Positions 1 to 9,866 of a stretch of 64,000 bases of DNA are shown here, in pieces. The notes beneath the pieces were generated by a model. The model was not told where the DNA came from and did not search any database. It worked only from the letters and a program-made list of their open reading frames with translations. Location: contig NZ_LAJG01000021.1 in assembly GCF_000970455.1 (NCBI RefSeq), positions 124,001-188,000 of the forward strand, in the 5' to 3' direction. The position numbers and the translations under genes were made by a program. This stretch comes from Devosia soli (GTDB lineage Bacteria; Pseudomonadota; Alphaproteobacteria; Rhizobiales; Devosiaceae). Position 1 is the first letter of the stretch; each line of letters begins with the position of its first letter.

Positions 1-203
1 GTGACAAAAGCGCGGACCACGTCGTCACCCCACAGTTCGACTGAAACGGCGCTGATGCCACGGGCCTGCAGCTCGGAAAGCGCGGTGTCGAAATCATAGC
101 TCTGGTCGTCATTGGAACCGATCGAGGTGGCGGCAATGCTTGGTGCGGCAAAGCCGGCGAGAGTTGCAGTGGCAACAAGGGCGATAACGGTGTTCTTGAT
201 CAT
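1..203 (-). CDS. Small secreted protein, PepSY-like, C-terminus cut by window edge
   Basis: The 67 visible codons begin MIKNTVIALVATATLAG and show a typical Sec signal peptide with a predicted cleavage after roughly residue 24 (APSIAA). The mature part contains a short segment, ALSELQARGISAVSVELWGD, that resembles one PepSY-type alpha/beta unit, so an exported small regulatory or chaperone-like protein is possible. The start ATG at 203 follows a GAAAGGA Shine-Dalgarno sequence. The C-terminus runs off the left edge of the window. The function is not identified; the PepSY resemblance is by eye only. Confidence 0.75.
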   Translation of the reverse strand, partial: MIKNTVIALVATATLAGFAAPSIAATSIGSNDDQSYDFDTALSELQARGISAVSVELWGDDVVRAFV

Positions 204-444
204 TTTGGTGTTCCTTTCGTTTTGAACACCCTGGAGATGATCCCCCGCCATGCTCCCCGCAAGACGGCAAATTCGTCTTTTACGCTCTTGAAACAGGCGG
301 AACTCGTCACGCTGGTTTTCCAAATGAAATCAGGTGGTTATAGCGAAACTCAGTTGCCTTGCTGATACCGGGTTTCGTGTCTGTGCCCGCCCTTCAGGAA
401 CCGGCCCAAAGGCTTTCCGGTTGTGACGGAAACAGGAGTTTTAC

Positions 445-1110
445 ATGTCGATCAGCGTCAAGATCCTCGATACGATCCCCCTCACCCACAACGTTCGCCA
501 CTATCGCGTCGAAAAACCCAAAGGCTATGGTTTTTCCCCGGGACAGGCGACGGAAGTCAGCATCGACCGCGATGGCTGGCAGGACGAAAAACGCCCCTTT
601 ACTTTCACCAGCCTGCCGGACGACGACACGCTCGAATTCACCATCAAGAGCTACTTCGACCATCCTGGCGTGACCAATCAGCTCTGGTCCCTGGGTGCGG
701 GCGACAAGCTGATCCTTCGCGATGTGTGGGGCACGATCCAATATCGCGGCCCGGGCACTTTCATTGCCGGCGGCGCTGGTGTCACCCCGTTCATAGCCAT
801 CCTGCGGCAGCTCAACGCCACAGGCAAGATAGCCGGCAACCGGCTGATCGTTTCCAACCAGACCGAGAAGGACATCATCCTTCGCGACGAGTTCGAAGCC
901 ATGAAAGGGCTCGATATCATCTGGACCGTGACGGGAGACGCAAAATCGAAGCTCTTGCAGGAGCGGATCGACGCCGATTTCCTCAAGCGCCATGTCGGCG
1001 ACTTTTCGGGCAAGTTCTACCTGTGCGGCCCCGACGCCATGGTCAAGGACATCCGTGAACTACTCGATGAAGCGGGTGCCGATGTCGGCAATGTTACTTG
1101 GGAAAAATAG
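445..1110 (+). CDS. FAD/NAD(P)-binding flavodoxin-reductase-like oxidoreductase
   Basis: A 221-residue, two-domain protein of the ferredoxin-NADP reductase superfamily. An N-terminal FAD-binding beta-barrel carries the flavin motif R50-PFTFTS. An NAD(P)-binding half follows with the glycine-rich loop FIAGGAGVTPF (106-116) and the C-terminal YLCGP motif (192-196). No [2Fe-2S] cysteine cluster or membrane segment is present, so it is a soluble stand-alone reductase that passes electrons between NAD(P)H and a partner such as flavodoxin or a flavin-dependent enzyme. The ATG follows ACAGGAG. The neighbouring cyclase gene is convergent, so context does not name the partner. Family assignment is firm; the physiological substrate is unknown. 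Confidence 0.88.
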   Translation: MSISVKILDTIPLTHNVRHYRVEKPKGYGFSPGQATEVSIDRDGWQDEKRPFTFTSLPDDDTLEFTIKSYFDHPGVTNQLWSLGAGDKLILRDVWGTIQYRGPGTFIAGGAGVTPFIAILRQLNATGKIAGNRLIVSNQTEKDIILRDEFEAMKGLDIIWTVTGDAKSKLLQERIDADFLKRHVGDFSGKFYLCGPDAMVKDIRELLDEAGADVGNVTWEK

Positions 1111-1116
1111 CCCGGC

Positions 1117-2364
1117 TCAGGCGAAGGACAATTCGAGGCTCGTCGGCCGGCGGATCTCTACCCTCGCGTCCCATTTGAAATTCGAGGATGGAATTTCGAG
1201 CGCCAACACGTCTGGCACGTCCGCCGAGTTGGAGAGTTGAACTTCCGCGCCCTTGTCCCAAAGGGCGCGGACAGTGCAATCGATCACCGAGTGACGGTCG
1301 TTGAACACGAGCTTGCCGGCCTTGAGCACGCGGCGTCTCTCGATCTGGCGTGTGGTAGCCGCGGTCGTGCCGCGCCAGGGAATGGAAATATTCCGCCCGG
1401 AGCGCTTCGCCTCATAAAGCGCTTCGTCGGCCTTGAGCATCAGGCTGTCATAGTCGTCCTGGCCCGGATCGAAACTGGCTACCCCAAAACTTGCCGTCAC
1501 CGTCATCGGCGGCCGGCTATGGGGAAAGCGCAATTGCGCGATGGCATGGCGCAGCTTTTCGGCCACCGCCATGGCGGAAGCGGAATCGGCATCGGGCAGG
1601 ACGATGGCGAATTCCTCGCCTCCGATGCGCCCCAGGAGGTCGCTTTCGCGCAAGGCTACCTGGGCCGCTTCGCTCACAGCCTTGAGCACCACGTCCCCAG
1701 CGGCATGCCCATAGGTGTCGTTGACGGCCTTGAACTTGTCGACATCGAACGCCACGGCGCTGAGCTGGCTGCGGTGGCGGCGCGCCAGGGCGATGAATTT
1801 CTGCGCGTCTTCCTTGAAGGCGCGCCGGGTGCTGAGGCCTGTCAGACCATCGGTCGTCGCCAGACGCCGCAATTCGAGTTCGCTCATGACGAAACGGGCA
1901 AGCTCATGGAGAATCTTGAGCTCGCGGTCGCTAAACTGGCGCGGCTGGCTGTCGACAGCACAGATGGTGCCGATATTGTGACCGTCATCTGTCGTCAGCG
2001 GCACGCCGGCATAAAAACGGACGCCGCTATCGACCGTGACCAGGGGATTGTCGCAAAAGCGATCGTCCCGGCTCGCGTCGGGAACCACCAAAGATTGACC
2101 GGTCATCACCACAGTGTTGCAAAAGGCGATGTCGCGCGCATTCTCGTTGCGCGGCGTGCCTTGCGCAGCCTTGTACCATTGGCGGTGCGCATCCATCAGC
2201 GACACGATCGAGGTTTCGACGCCGAAGATCAGGCGCACCAACTCGGCGATACGGGTAAAGGCCGGCTCGGGCGGCGTATCGAGCACATCGTAGCGCAACA
2301 GAGCGTCGAGGCGTTCTTCTTCGGCCCGGCTTGCTGTCGCTGTCATATTGAGCGCGGCTGACAT
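1117..2364 (-). CDS. Diguanylate cyclase with GAF sensor and C-terminal PilZ domain
   Basis: A 415-residue soluble c-di-GMP synthase. Order: an N-terminal GAF domain (about 20-165, beginning with the EEERLDALLRYDVLDTPPE signature), a GGDEF domain (about 170-330, opening DGLTGLSTRRAF at 172-183) and a short PilZ-like C-terminus (about 345-413). The active-site loop is intact as GGEEF (248-252). The product-inhibition I-site RESD (239-242) lies exactly five residues upstream, so the enzyme should be active and feedback-inhibited. A PilZ effector domain on the same chain suggests it also binds its own product. The ATG follows GGGAG. No neighbour points to the GAF ligand. It is monocistronic and divergent from the rimP operon. 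Confidence 0.93.
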   Translation of the reverse strand: MSAALNMTATASRAEEERLDALLRYDVLDTPPEPAFTRIAELVRLIFGVETSIVSLMDAHRQWYKAAQGTPRNENARDIAFCNTVVMTGQSLVVPDASRDDRFCDNPLVTVDSGVRFYAGVPLTTDDGHNIGTICAVDSQPRQFSDRELKILHELARFVMSELELRRLATTDGLTGLSTRRAFKEDAQKFIALARRHRSQLSAVAFDVDKFKAVNDTYGHAAGDVVLKAVSEAAQVALRESDLLGRIGGEEFAIVLPDADSASAMAVAEKLRHAIAQLRFPHSRPPMTVTASFGVASFDPGQDDYDSLMLKADEALYEAKRSGRNISIPWRGTTAATTRQIERRRVLKAGKLVFNDRHSVIDCTVRALWDKGAEVQLSNSADVPDVLALEIPSSNFKWDARVEIRRPTSLELSFA

Positions 2365-2488
2365 GGCGGGCTCCCGATTATGGCGTCTGAAGCGAAGTCT
2401 AAGGCCTTGTCGCTTTAACGAAGCCTAACGCAATGATGCAATTTTAGCCTTTCCTGATGCCAGCGCCGCGCCGGGCTGATGCGCCGAA

Positions 2489-2517
2489 CTTGCCTTTTGC
2501 CGCGAGCAGAGCTATAT
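2489..2517 (+). promoter_or_regulatory. Housekeeping-sigma promoter of the rimP-nusA-ylxR-infB operon
   Basis: A -35 box CTTGCC (2489-2494) is followed by exactly 17 bases and a -10 box CTATAT (2512-2517). This fits the alphaproteobacterial housekeeping consensus (CTTGAC-N17-CTATAT) closely. It lies in the 230-base gap between the divergent cyclase gene and rimP and would give a leader of about 70 bases. Confidence 0.75.
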
Positions 2518-2594
2518 GAGCCTCACATCGTTGCTCTCATTCAGAGAGTGGTGCCCTGACCGGCCCCGCTCTTTTTGCTTATCTGGGACGTGAA

Positions 2595-3224
2595 TTGGCT
2601 TTCGATCTCACCGAAAAGCGCTACATCAAGGAAACCGGGCTCGAAGCCCGCATCGCTCGCATCGTCGAGCCGGTGGCCAATGGGCTTGGCTATTCCCTTG
2701 TGCGCATCAAGATCACTCCGGAAAATGGCTGCACGCTGCAGATCATGGCCGAAGACGAAAATGGCCGCTTCACCATCAATGATTGCGAAGCGCTTTCCAA
2801 GGACCTGTCGCCGGTTCTCGATGTGGAAGATCCGATCGACCGCGAATATCACCTCGAAGTGTCTTCGGCCGGCATCGACCGTCCGCTCGTGCGCAAGCGC
2901 GATTTCGAGCGTTTCCTCGGCCATGAGGCCAAGGTCGAACTGCTCGACATGATCAATGGCCGCAAGCGTTTCCGCGGCGACATCATCGCCGTCGACGATG
3001 AAGGCGTGACCATTCACCTGCCCGATGCTCCGGGCGGTACCAACCCCGACCACAAGCTCGGTTTTTCGACCATTGCCGAAGCCAAGCTCGTGATGACCGA
3101 CAAATTGATGGATATGGCGCGCGCCGATCAGGAGCTTCATCCGATCGATGACGATGAGACCGAAACGGTCGAATATGCCGATGCCGACAATGACGACGAC
3201 AACCTCCCCGAGGAGACTAAGTAA
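2595..3224 (+). CDS. rimP: Ribosome maturation factor RimP
   Basis: A 209-residue protein with the two-domain RimP (YhbC) architecture: an N-terminal alpha/beta domain with YIKETGLEARIARIVEPVANG, the segment VSSAGIDRPLVRKRDFERF, and a C-terminal SH3-like barrel. It binds free 30S subunits and is needed for their late assembly. The C-terminus carries an acidic tail (about 40 residues, many D/E) typical of alphaproteobacterial members. The TTG start at 2595 follows GGGACGTGAA. No ATG or GTG fits the reading frame upstream, although a start a few codons earlier cannot be excluded. Its stop codon abuts the nusA ATG, so the two are translationally coupled. Confidence 0.93.
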   Translation: MAFDLTEKRYIKETGLEARIARIVEPVANGLGYSLVRIKITPENGCTLQIMAEDENGRFTINDCEALSKDLSPVLDVEDPIDREYHLEVSSAGIDRPLVRKRDFERFLGHEAKVELLDMINGRKRFRGDIIAVDDEGVTIHLPDAPGGTNPDHKLGFSTIAEAKLVMTDKLMDMARADQELHPIDDDETETVEYADADNDDDNLPEETK

Positions 3225-4823
3225 ATGGCCGTTAGCGCGAATCGCCTTGAGCTTTTGCAGATCGCGGATGCCGTTGCGCGCGAAAAGTCGATCGACCGCA
3301 TGGTCGTGATCGAGGCGATGCAGGACGCCATGGAAAAGGCCGCCAAGGGCCGCTATGGCGCCGAGACCGAGATCAAGGTCGAGATCAACCCGCGCTCGGG
3401 CGAAACCCGCATGTGGCGCCTGCTCGAGATCGTCGACGAAGTCGAGGAGCCGAGCCGCCAGGTCAATCTCAAGTTCGCCAAGACCAAGTCGCCTGAAGCC
3501 AAGATCGGCGATTTCCTCACCGAACCGCTGCCGCCAATGGAATTCGGCCGCATTGCCGCCCAGTCGGCCAAGCAGGTGATCGTGCAGAAGGTGCGCGACG
3601 CCGAGCGCGACCGCATGTTCGAGGAATATACCGGCCGCGTCGGCGAGATCGTCAACGGCACCGTCAAGCGCGTCGAATATGGCAATGTGATCGTCGATCT
3701 CGGCCGCGGCGAAGCGATCATCCGCCGCGACGAACTGATCCCGCGCGAAATGTTCCGCTATGGCGACCGCGTCCGCGCCTATATCTATGACGTCCGCCGC
3801 GAACAGCGCGGGCCGCAGATCTTCCTCTCGCGCACCCATCCGCAGTTCATGGCCAAACTGTTCATGCAGGAAGTGCCGGAAATCTACGATGGCGTGATCA
3901 CCATCCGCTCGATCGCCCGCGATCCGGGTTCGCGCGCCAAGATCGCCGTGACCTCCAACGACTCTTCGATCGATCCCGTCGGCGCTTGCGTTGGTATGCG
4001 TGGTTCGCGCGTCCAGGCGGTGGTCGCCGAACTGCAGGGCGAAAAGATCGACATCATTCCCTGGACCGACACCATTGCCGATCTCGTCGTGTCCGCACTT
4101 CAGCCGGCCGATGTCGCCAAGGTGGTTCTCGACGAACAGGCCGAACGCATCGAAGTCGTCGTGCCCGATGAACAGCTCTCGCTTGCCATTGGCCGTCGCG
4201 GCCAGAATGTGCGCCTTGCTTCGCAGCTCATCGGCTGGGATATCGACATCCTGACCGAGCAGGAAGAAAGCGAACGCCGGCACAAGGAATTCACCGAGCG
4301 CTCGACTTTGTTCATGCAAGCCCTTGACGTTGACGAGATGGTTGCCCAACTCTTGGCTTCGGAAGGTTTCTCCTCGGTCGAAGAGCTCGCCTATATCGAG
4401 CCCAACGAAATTGCCTCCATCGAAGGCTTTGACGAGGAAACCGCCGGCGAAATCCAGAACCGCGCGGCCGAGTATCTCGCCGAGATCGACCGCAAGTTCG
4501 ACGAAGAGCGCATCGCGCTCGGCGTTGACGAGGAACTTTACGAAATCCCGGGCCTCAACGCAGCAATGCTCGTGGCTCTGGGCAAGGAAGACATCAGGAC
4601 CGTGGAAGACTTTGCCGGTTGCGCGGCTGACGACCTTGTCGGCTGGACCGAGCGCAAGGATGGCGAAACCAAGCGCTTTGACGGCACCTTCAAGGACTTC
4701 CCGGTGAGCCGCGAGGAAGCCGAGGACATGATCATGCAGGCGCGCATCCGCGCCGGCTGGGTCACTGCCGAGGAAGCCGCGAGCGAAGCTGGTGAAGGCG
4801 AAACCGAGGAGGAGGCGGTCTGA
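3225..4823 (+). CDS. nusA: Transcription termination/antitermination factor NusA
   Basis: A 532-residue NusA. It has the RNA-polymerase-binding N-terminal domain (about 1-130), an S1 domain (about 135-200, [21 protein letters not shown]), two KH domains (about 230-370, including [17 protein letters not shown] and [19 protein letters not shown]), and C-terminal helix-hairpin-helix repeats (about 380-510) ending in an acidic tail. It binds elongating RNA polymerase and nascent RNA and modulates pausing, intrinsic termination and antitermination. The ATG directly follows the rimP TAA with no gap. The order rimP-nusA-ylxR-infB is conserved across bacteria. Confidence 0.98.
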   Translation: MAVSANRLELLQIADAVAREKSIDRMVVIEAMQDAMEKAAKGRYGAETEIKVEINPRSGETRMWRLLEIVDEVEEPSRQVNLKFAKTKSPEAKIGDFLTEPLPPMEFGRIAAQSAKQVIVQKVRDAERDRMFEEYTGRVGEIVNGTVKRVEYGNVIVDLGRGEAIIRRDELIPREMFRYGDRVRAYIYDVRREQRGPQIFLSRTHPQFMAKLFMQEVPEIYDGVITIRSIARDPGSRAKIAVTSNDSSIDPVGACVGMRGSRVQAVVAELQGEKIDIIPWTDTIADLVVSALQPADVAKVVLDEQAERIEVVVPDEQLSLAIGRRGQNVRLASQLIGWDIDILTEQEESERRHKEFTERSTLFMQALDVDEMVAQLLASEGFSSVEELAYIEPNEIASIEGFDEETAGEIQNRAAEYLAEIDRKFDEERIALGVDEELYEIPGLNAAMLVALGKEDIRTVEDFAGCAADDLVGWTERKDGETKRFDGTFKDFPVSREEAEDMIMQARIRAGWVTAEEAASEAGEGETEEEAV

Positions 4824-4847
4824 GGACCGTCTTCTTTAGGTGATGTC

Positions 4848-5537
4848 TTGGCCCGGCGCGAAGAAACAATAAGGATGTGTGCTCTTACCCGGCTTGAACG
4901 GCCGGTGGGAGAGCTCATCCGCTTCGTGCTCGGCCCCGATGGCACCATCGTCCCCGATACCGAGGCGAAGGCCGAAGGTCGTGGCGTCTGGATTACGCTG
5001 TCGCATGCAGCCGTCGAAGAAGCGGTGCGCAAGAAGGCTTTTGCCAGAAGCCTCAAGGAAAATGTCACGGTGCCGCCCGATCTGGCGGACCTGACGAAAC
5101 TGCGGCTCGAACAACGCTTTGCCGCCTCGCTCGCCATGGCGCGCAAGGCCGGTCAGTTCACTTCGGGCGGCATGAAGGTCAAGAGCGCCATCGAGGCGGG
5201 GCAGTTGATTGCCCTCCTCACGGCGACCGATGCTGCCGAGGATGGCAGGAACAAGATGCTGGGGGCCCTGCGCGCCCTCAATCACGCCCGACGCGAGGGC
5301 AGCGCAGCCGGCTCCCAGGTGCCGCATTTCGAATTGCTCTCAAGCGTGCAATTGGGTTTGGCACTTGGACTAGAAAATGTGATACATGCTGCCCTCATGA
5401 CAGGGGCGGCAGCCCAATCGGCACTGGAAAAGGCCAAAAGACTGGCCCGCTACACTGCCATTCCGACGGATGACGACACCGACCGCCGTGCGGCGCCCGG
5501 TGTGCTTTTGTCCGTGGAACATGACGAAAGACGATAG
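4848..5537 (+). CDS. YlxR (DUF448) RNA-binding protein fused to an L7Ae/L30e-like domain
   Basis: A 229-residue protein. The N-terminal YlxR domain (about 1-95) contains [19 protein letters not shown] and the GRGVWI motif. A second domain (about 100-200, [19 protein letters not shown]) has the signature of the L7Ae/L30e/S12e RNA-binding fold. In many bacteria these are two neighbouring genes (ylxR and rplGA/ylxQ); the fused form is usual in alphaproteobacteria. A role with RNase P or the ribosome is known for YlxR relatives. The TTG start at 4848 is inferred from conservation of the N-terminal [13 protein letters not shown] segment; an ATG at 4875 is the alternative. It lies 24 bases after nusA and 5 bases before infB. 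Confidence 0.92.
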   Translation: MARREETIRMCALTRLERPVGELIRFVLGPDGTIVPDTEAKAEGRGVWITLSHAAVEEAVRKKAFARSLKENVTVPPDLADLTKLRLEQRFAASLAMARKAGQFTSGGMKVKSAIEAGQLIALLTATDAAEDGRNKMLGALRALNHARREGSAAGSQVPHFELLSSVQLGLALGLENVIHAALMTGAAAQSALEKAKRLARYTAIPTDDDTDRRAAPGVLLSVEHDERR

Positions 5538-5542
5538 GAAGT

Positions 5543-8389
5543 ATGGCTGATAACGACGACAAGCGTTCTGACGACACTGGCGCCAAGAAGACACTGACCC
5601 TCAAGGGCGGGCCGTCGCTGGGCAATCGCGCCGGCACGTCGCGCGGTCCCTCGCGCTCGACGGTGGTCGTGGAGAAGCGCACGCGCGTGGTGCCCAAACC
5701 GGCCGGTGTTCCCACTGGCACGCCATCGGGCGGTGGCCGTCCAGGCGCTTCCGGCCGTCCCGGCCAGGGCCGGCCGATGCAGAACCAGCGCGCTCCGCTC
5801 GGTCTTTCGGCTGCGGAAGCCGAAGCCCGCCAGCGCGCTCTGGCACTAGCCGGCGCACGTGCCGCCGAGGACAAGGAGCGCTTTGCGGCTGAAGAAGCCC
5901 GCCGGATCGAGGATGACAATCGTCGTCGCCAGGTCCGCGAGGAAGCCGCTCGCCAGGAAGAAGAGCGCCGCAAGGCCGAGGAAGCCCGTCGCGCCGAAGA
6001 GGAAGCTGCTTCGAGCGTTGCCTCCGCGCCCCAGGCCGCTGCTCGCGAGCCGGAACCGGCACGCGAACCGTTCGTCCCCGCCAGCCAGCGCAATCCAGGT
6101 CCTTCGAGCGTTCGTACCGTTTCGGGCCGTCCGGGCCAGTCGGCGCGTCCGCAGCGCAGCGAACGTCCCGATGGTGCCCGTCCGGGCGAACGTCCGTCCA
6201 ATACCCGCCCAGATAGTGCCCGCCCGAGCGGCGAGCGCCCGGCCAATACGCGCCCCGCAGGCTCGACCGGGACCCGTCCCGCCGGCTCGGCCGGTGCCCG
6301 TCCGGGTTTTGATCGTCGTCCAGCCGGTGCCGGCATGGCCCCGATCGGCAACGTGCCTCCGGCGCCGCCGAGCGAAGCAGATGGCCGTCGCGTCCGCAGC
6401 GGCGCCCCCCAGGTGCGTCCGACAAGCGAAGCGGAACTCGAAAATGCCCGCCGTGCCTCGCGCGCTCAGCCCGAGCGTCCGACCCGCCGGGCTGGTGAAG
6501 ACAGCGGCCGTGGCCGCCTGACGGTGTCCAGCGCCACGACCGAAAGCGATCGCGATCGCGGTCCGTCGCTGGCTGCCATGAAGCGTCGTCGCGACAAGAA
6601 GATGGGCCGCAACCAGCAGGATGCGCCAAAGCTCAGCCGCGAAGTCGTCATCCCGGAAGTCATCACGGTGGGCGAACTCGCCAACCGCATGGCCGAACGC
6701 TCCGTCACCGTCATCAAGATGCTGATGCAGCAGGGCCAGATGGCCAAGATCACCGACGTGATCGATGCCGACACAGCTGAACTGATCGCCAGCGAACTGG
6801 GTCATACCGTCAAGCGCGTCTCGGAAGCCGACGTCGAAGAAGGTCTCTTCGACATCCCATCCGACGACAAGGCCGAGGATTTGACCGATCGTGCGCCGGT
6901 CGTGACCATCATGGGCCACGTCGACCACGGCAAGACTTCGCTGCTCGACGCGATCCGCGAAGCCAATGTGGTTTCGGGTGAAGCCGGCGGCATCACCCAG
7001 CATATCGGCGCCTATCAGGTCGAAAAGAACGGCACCAAGATCACCTTCCTCGACACCCCGGGCCACGAGGCGTTCACCGCCATGCGTGCCCGCGGCGCCC
7101 AGGCGACGGATATCGCGGTGCTGGTCGTGGCGGCCGATGACGGCGTCATGCCGCAGACCATCGAATCCATCAAGCATGCCAAGGCTGCTGGTGTTCCGAT
7201 CATCGTGGCCATCAACAAGATGGACAAGCCGGAAGCCAACCCCCAGCGCGTTCGCACCGAACTGCTTCAGCATGAAGTGTTCGTCGAATCGATGGGCGGC
7301 GAAGTGCTCGACGTCGAAGTTTCGGCGAAGACGCGCGCTGGTCTCGACAAGCTCCTCGAAACCATCCTTCTCCAGGCAGAAGTCCTCGAGCTCAAGGTCG
7401 CCCGTGATGGTCGCGCCGAAGGTATCGTGGTCGAAGCCAAGCTCGATCGCGGCCGTGGCGCCGTGGCGACGGTTCTCGTTCAGCGCGGCACGCTCCGCGT
7501 CGGCGACATTCTCGTAGCCGGCACCGAATTCGCAAGGGTTCGCGCGCTGATCAACGACAAGGGCGAGCAGGTCAAGGAAGCCGGTCCCTCGGTTCCGGTG
7601 GAAGTTCTCGGCTTCACCGGCGTGCCATCGGCCGGCGATCGTTGCTCGGTCGTCGAAACCGAAGCCCGTGCCCGCGAAGTCACCGAATACCGTCAGCGCG
7701 CCATCCGTGAAAAGACGGCCGGCGGTGGCGCCACTAGCCTCGAGCAGATGATGAATCAGCTCAAGGCTTCGGGCATCGCCAAGTTCCCGCTCATCATCAA
7801 GGGTGACGTGCAGGGTTCGGTCGAAGCCATCGTCGCCAGCCTTGATAAGCTCGGCACCGATGAAGTCTCGGCCCAGATCCTCCATCAGGGCGTCGGCGGC
7901 ATCACCGAATCCGACGTGACCCTGGCAACAGCGTCGAAGGCCATCATCATCGGCTTCAACGTCCGCGCCAACAAGCAGGCCTCGGATCTGGCGACCCGCG
8001 AAGGCATCGAAATCCGCTACTACAACATCATCTACGACCTCGTGGATGACGTGAAGAGCGCGATGTCGGGTCTGCTTTCGCCGGAACGTCGCGAAACCTT
8101 CATCGGCTATGCCACGATCAAGGAAGTCTTCCAGATCACCAAGGTCGGTAAGGTTGCAGGTTGCCAAGTCACGGAAGGCATCGTCGAGCGCGGTGCCGGT
8201 GTGCGCCTCCTCCGCGACAACGTCGTCATCCACGAAGGCAAGCTCAAGACGCTCAAGCGCTTCAAGGACGAAGTCAAGGAAGTCCAGGTCGGCCAAGAAT
8301 GCGGCATGGCCTTCGAAAACTACGAAGACATCCGCGCCGGCGACCAGATCGAATGCTTCCGCGTCGAAACGGTCCAGCGCACGCTTTAA
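5543..8389 (+). CDS. infB: Translation initiation factor IF-2
   Basis: A 948-residue IF-2, the GTPase that places initiator tRNA on the 30S subunit and promotes 50S joining. The long N-terminal extension (about 1-350) is low-complexity: a K/E/R-rich helix (about 90-160) followed by RP-rich quasi-repeats of the RPANTRPAG type. Next come the IF2_N domain (about 365-415) and the G domain with G1 GHVDHGKT (458-465), G3 DTPGHE (504-509) and G4 NKMD (558-561), then domains II-IV. The ATG follows AGGAAGT. It is the last gene of the operon; a strong terminator follows 21 bases after the stop codon. Confidence 0.98.
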   Translation: MADNDDKRSDDTGAKKTLTLKGGPSLGNRAGTSRGPSRSTVVVEKRTRVVPKPAGVPTGTPSGGGRPGASGRPGQGRPMQNQRAPLGLSAAEAEARQRALALAGARAAEDKERFAAEEARRIEDDNRRRQVREEAARQEEERRKAEEARRAEEEAASSVASAPQAAAREPEPAREPFVPASQRNPGPSSVRTVSGRPGQSARPQRSERPDGARPGERPSNTRPDSARPSGERPANTRPAGSTGTRPAGSAGARPGFDRRPAGAGMAPIGNVPPAPPSEADGRRVRSGAPQVRPTSEAELENARRASRAQPERPTRRAGEDSGRGRLTVSSATTESDRDRGPSLAAMKRRRDKKMGRNQQDAPKLSREVVIPEVITVGELANRMAERSVTVIKMLMQQGQMAKITDVIDADTAELIASELGHTVKRVSEADVEEGLFDIPSDDKAEDLTDRAPVVTIMGHVDHGKTSLLDAIREANVVSGEAGGITQHIGAYQVEKNGTKITFLDTPGHEAFTAMRARGAQATDIAVLVVAADDGVMPQTIESIKHAKAAGVPIIVAINKMDKPEANPQRVRTELLQHEVFVESMGGEVLDVEVSAKTRAGLDKLLETILLQAEVLELKVARDGRAEGIVVEAKLDRGRGAVATVLVQRGTLRVGDILVAGTEFARVRALINDKGEQVKEAGPSVPVEVLGFTGVPSAGDRCSVVETEARAREVTEYRQRAIREKTAGGGATSLEQMMNQLKASGIAKFPLIIKGDVQGSVEAIVASLDKLGTDEVSAQILHQGVGGITESDVTLATASKAIIIGFNVRANKQASDLATREGIEIRYYNIIYDLVDDVKSAMSGLLSPERRETFIGYATIKEVFQITKVGKVAGCQVTEGIVERGAGVRLLRDNVVIHEGKLKTLKRFKDEVKEVQVGQECGMAFENYEDIRAGDQIECFRVETVQRTL

Positions 8390-8410
8390 GCGCGACGAAA
8401 AATTCATGCC

Positions 8411-8442
8411 AAGGGCGCAGCGCAAGCTGCGCCCTTTTCGTT
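8411..8442 (+). terminator. Rho-independent terminator of the rimP-infB operon
   Basis: An 11-bp perfect stem (AAGGGCGCAGC / GCTGCGCCCTT, arms 8411-8421 and 8426-8436) with a GCAA tetraloop is followed by the T-rich tail TTCGTTT. It starts 21 bases after the infB stop and closes the operon. This is also where rbfA would normally begin in alphaproteobacteria. Confidence 0.9.
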
Positions 8443-8477
8443 TGGGCTCTTGCCGATACCGCTACGAGGAGGCACCG

Positions 8478-9041
8478 ATGCACCCAATCATGGTTATTCT
8501 GACCGAAAGCTATTCCGACTGGGAGATCGCCGCCTTGACCGGCGCCGGCCGGGCTTTCTTCAACGCCGACATAACTTTTTGTTCGCCCACTGGTGGTGCC
8601 CTGCGCTCGGCAGCGGGCCTGCCCATCGTGGACACGGCACGGTTTCAGCTTCAGCAGGGCGGCGTCGTGGTTGTTACCGGCGGGCCAGCCTTGGAAGGCG
8701 GCAGCGCGCCCGATATCGGCGAAGCCCTGCGGCAAAGCCTTGCCAACGGCGCCGTGGTGGCCGGGATCTGCGGGGGCACCATCGCGCTTGCACGGGCGGG
8801 CCTACTCGATGACGTCGCCCACACTTCCAACGGCCCCGGCTATCTCGAACAGCATGCCCCCGGCTACGCCGGCAGGAGCTGCTATGTCGACCAGAGCCCT
8901 GCCTTGCGCGATGTCAATATCATTACCGCGCCTGCGCCGTCCCCGGCGAGCTTTGCCTATGAAGTGCTGGTGGCCACGGGTCTCGACCCCGAGGCCGCTC
9001 GGCAGATCCCCGACATGCTCGCGCAAGAACACCGCGCCTAG
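8478..9041 (+). CDS. DJ-1/PfpI family class I glutamine-amidotransferase-like protein
   Basis: A 187-residue single-domain protein of the DJ-1/ThiJ/PfpI superfamily. The nucleophile elbow is AGICGGT, with the reactive cysteine at residue 98, and a conserved acidic residue lies early (E10/E16 region). Family members include chaperone-like deglycases, proteases and isonitrile hydratases; the sequence does not single one out. The start ATG at 8478 follows GAGGAGGCACCG, an excellent Shine-Dalgarno. It lies just after the infB terminator and is probably transcribed alone. The following gene is convergent. Confidence 0.85.
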   Translation: MHPIMVILTESYSDWEIAALTGAGRAFFNADITFCSPTGGALRSAAGLPIVDTARFQLQQGGVVVVTGGPALEGGSAPDIGEALRQSLANGAVVAGICGGTIALARAGLLDDVAHTSNGPGYLEQHAPGYAGRSCYVDQSPALRDVNIITAPAPSPASFAYEVLVATGLDPEAARQIPDMLAQEHRA

Positions 9042-9078
9042 TCAGCAACGCGTGGCGGCACTTGCCAAGGCGGCCCGG

Positions 9079-9681
9079 TCACTGTCGCGGTGGAGATGCA
9101 GCTGTCAGCTGACGGCATGCCGCGAGAACTTCAGCCAACCAACTCCGCACTCGCCGCTGCGATGACTGACCGTGCATGTTCAAGAACGGCATGAGGCGAC
9201 GCTGCTGCATCGATGGGCTGTCCAAAAATGCGTCCCCATGCGCCGCAACGCATTCTGATGACCGCCACTCTTCGAAAGCCGTGAGCCCCGTCCGCCCTTC
9301 AAGCTTTGCCCGCTCCCCCAGCCGGGCACGGATCGTGTCGAGCGGCGCAACAAGGCAGAGCTTGAGCACAGGCGCAGTCCTCTTCAGGCGGGTTTCGAAT
9401 TCGCCGAGATAGGACCGGTTCGTAAAGGCCATCGGTATCAGCACCATGTGAGCCCGAGAATGGTGCGCCTTGGCCTACACAGCAATGAGACGGCGCCAGA
9501 GCGACAGGTCCTGATAGTCTTGGGGTTGGCAAAGCATGCCAAGCAGATAGGGTGGCAGGCGGCGCACTACGAAGCCGATGCGCTCGGGATCGGAGATCAC
9601 CGACCCGGCGATCGCCTGGGCCAGGTTATCGGCCAACGTAGACTTGCCGATGCCAAACGATCCGTTAATGAGGACGAACAT
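9079..9681 (-). pseudogene. P-loop AAA/TmrB-like kinase gene interrupted by an in-frame amber codon
   Basis: The first 67 codons from 9681 give MFVLINGSFGIGKSTLADNL with an intact Walker A (GSFGIGKST) and end at a TAG at 9475-9477. The same frame continues without another stop to 9079, encoding VLIPMAFTNRSYLGEF and a normal C-terminal half. Both halves belong to one ~200-codon protein of the AAA/zeta-toxin/TmrB-like nucleotide-kinase group. The lesion is therefore one nonsense codon, not a frameshift: TAG replaces a sense codon after WRRLIAV. The product, if made, is a truncated P-loop fragment. Alternatives are a sequencing error, or reinitiation at the ATG at 9447. The neighbours are unrelated. 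Confidence 0.8.
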
Positions 9682-9726
9682 TGCGCAAGCCTAGCAGCCT
9701 CCGGCGCGCTGCGCGACTCTTGGCCA

Positions 9727-9757
9727 ACAAAAAGCCCGCCCCTTTTGGGAGCGGGCT
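9727..9757 (-). terminator. Rho-independent terminator for the L,D-transpeptidase gene
   Basis: Read on the minus strand, AGCCCGCTCCC, an AAAA loop, GGGGCGGGCT and TTTTTG form a stem of about 10 bp with a U-tract. It is about 110 bases downstream of the transpeptidase stop and just upstream of the interrupted kinase gene. Confidence 0.85.
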
Positions 9758-9866
9758 CTGAAATGCCGGTTGCGGGTGACTACGGTTTGATCCGCAGCCG
9801 GCAATTTTGTCATCTGTCGCCGTGTTTGATTGCAGGGACATTACGCCCCCGCATCTCATCGAGCGA

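Noticed and set aside
2541..4349. A 602-codon minus-strand frame opposite rimP-nusA
   Set aside because: It is the antisense shadow of highly biased codons; the plus strand encodes well-conserved RimP and NusA, and the shadow has no recognisable domain or ribosome-binding site.
5856..5861. CACGTG hexamer as a further parS site (likewise 9884-9889 and 43370-43375)
   Set aside because: None has the TGTTY or GAATC/GAAAC flanks; they look like chance hexamers in GC-rich DNA.
5846..8425. An 859-codon minus-strand frame opposite infB
   Set aside because: Antisense of IF-2 with a biased, repetitive composition; it starts beyond the infB terminator and shows no family features.
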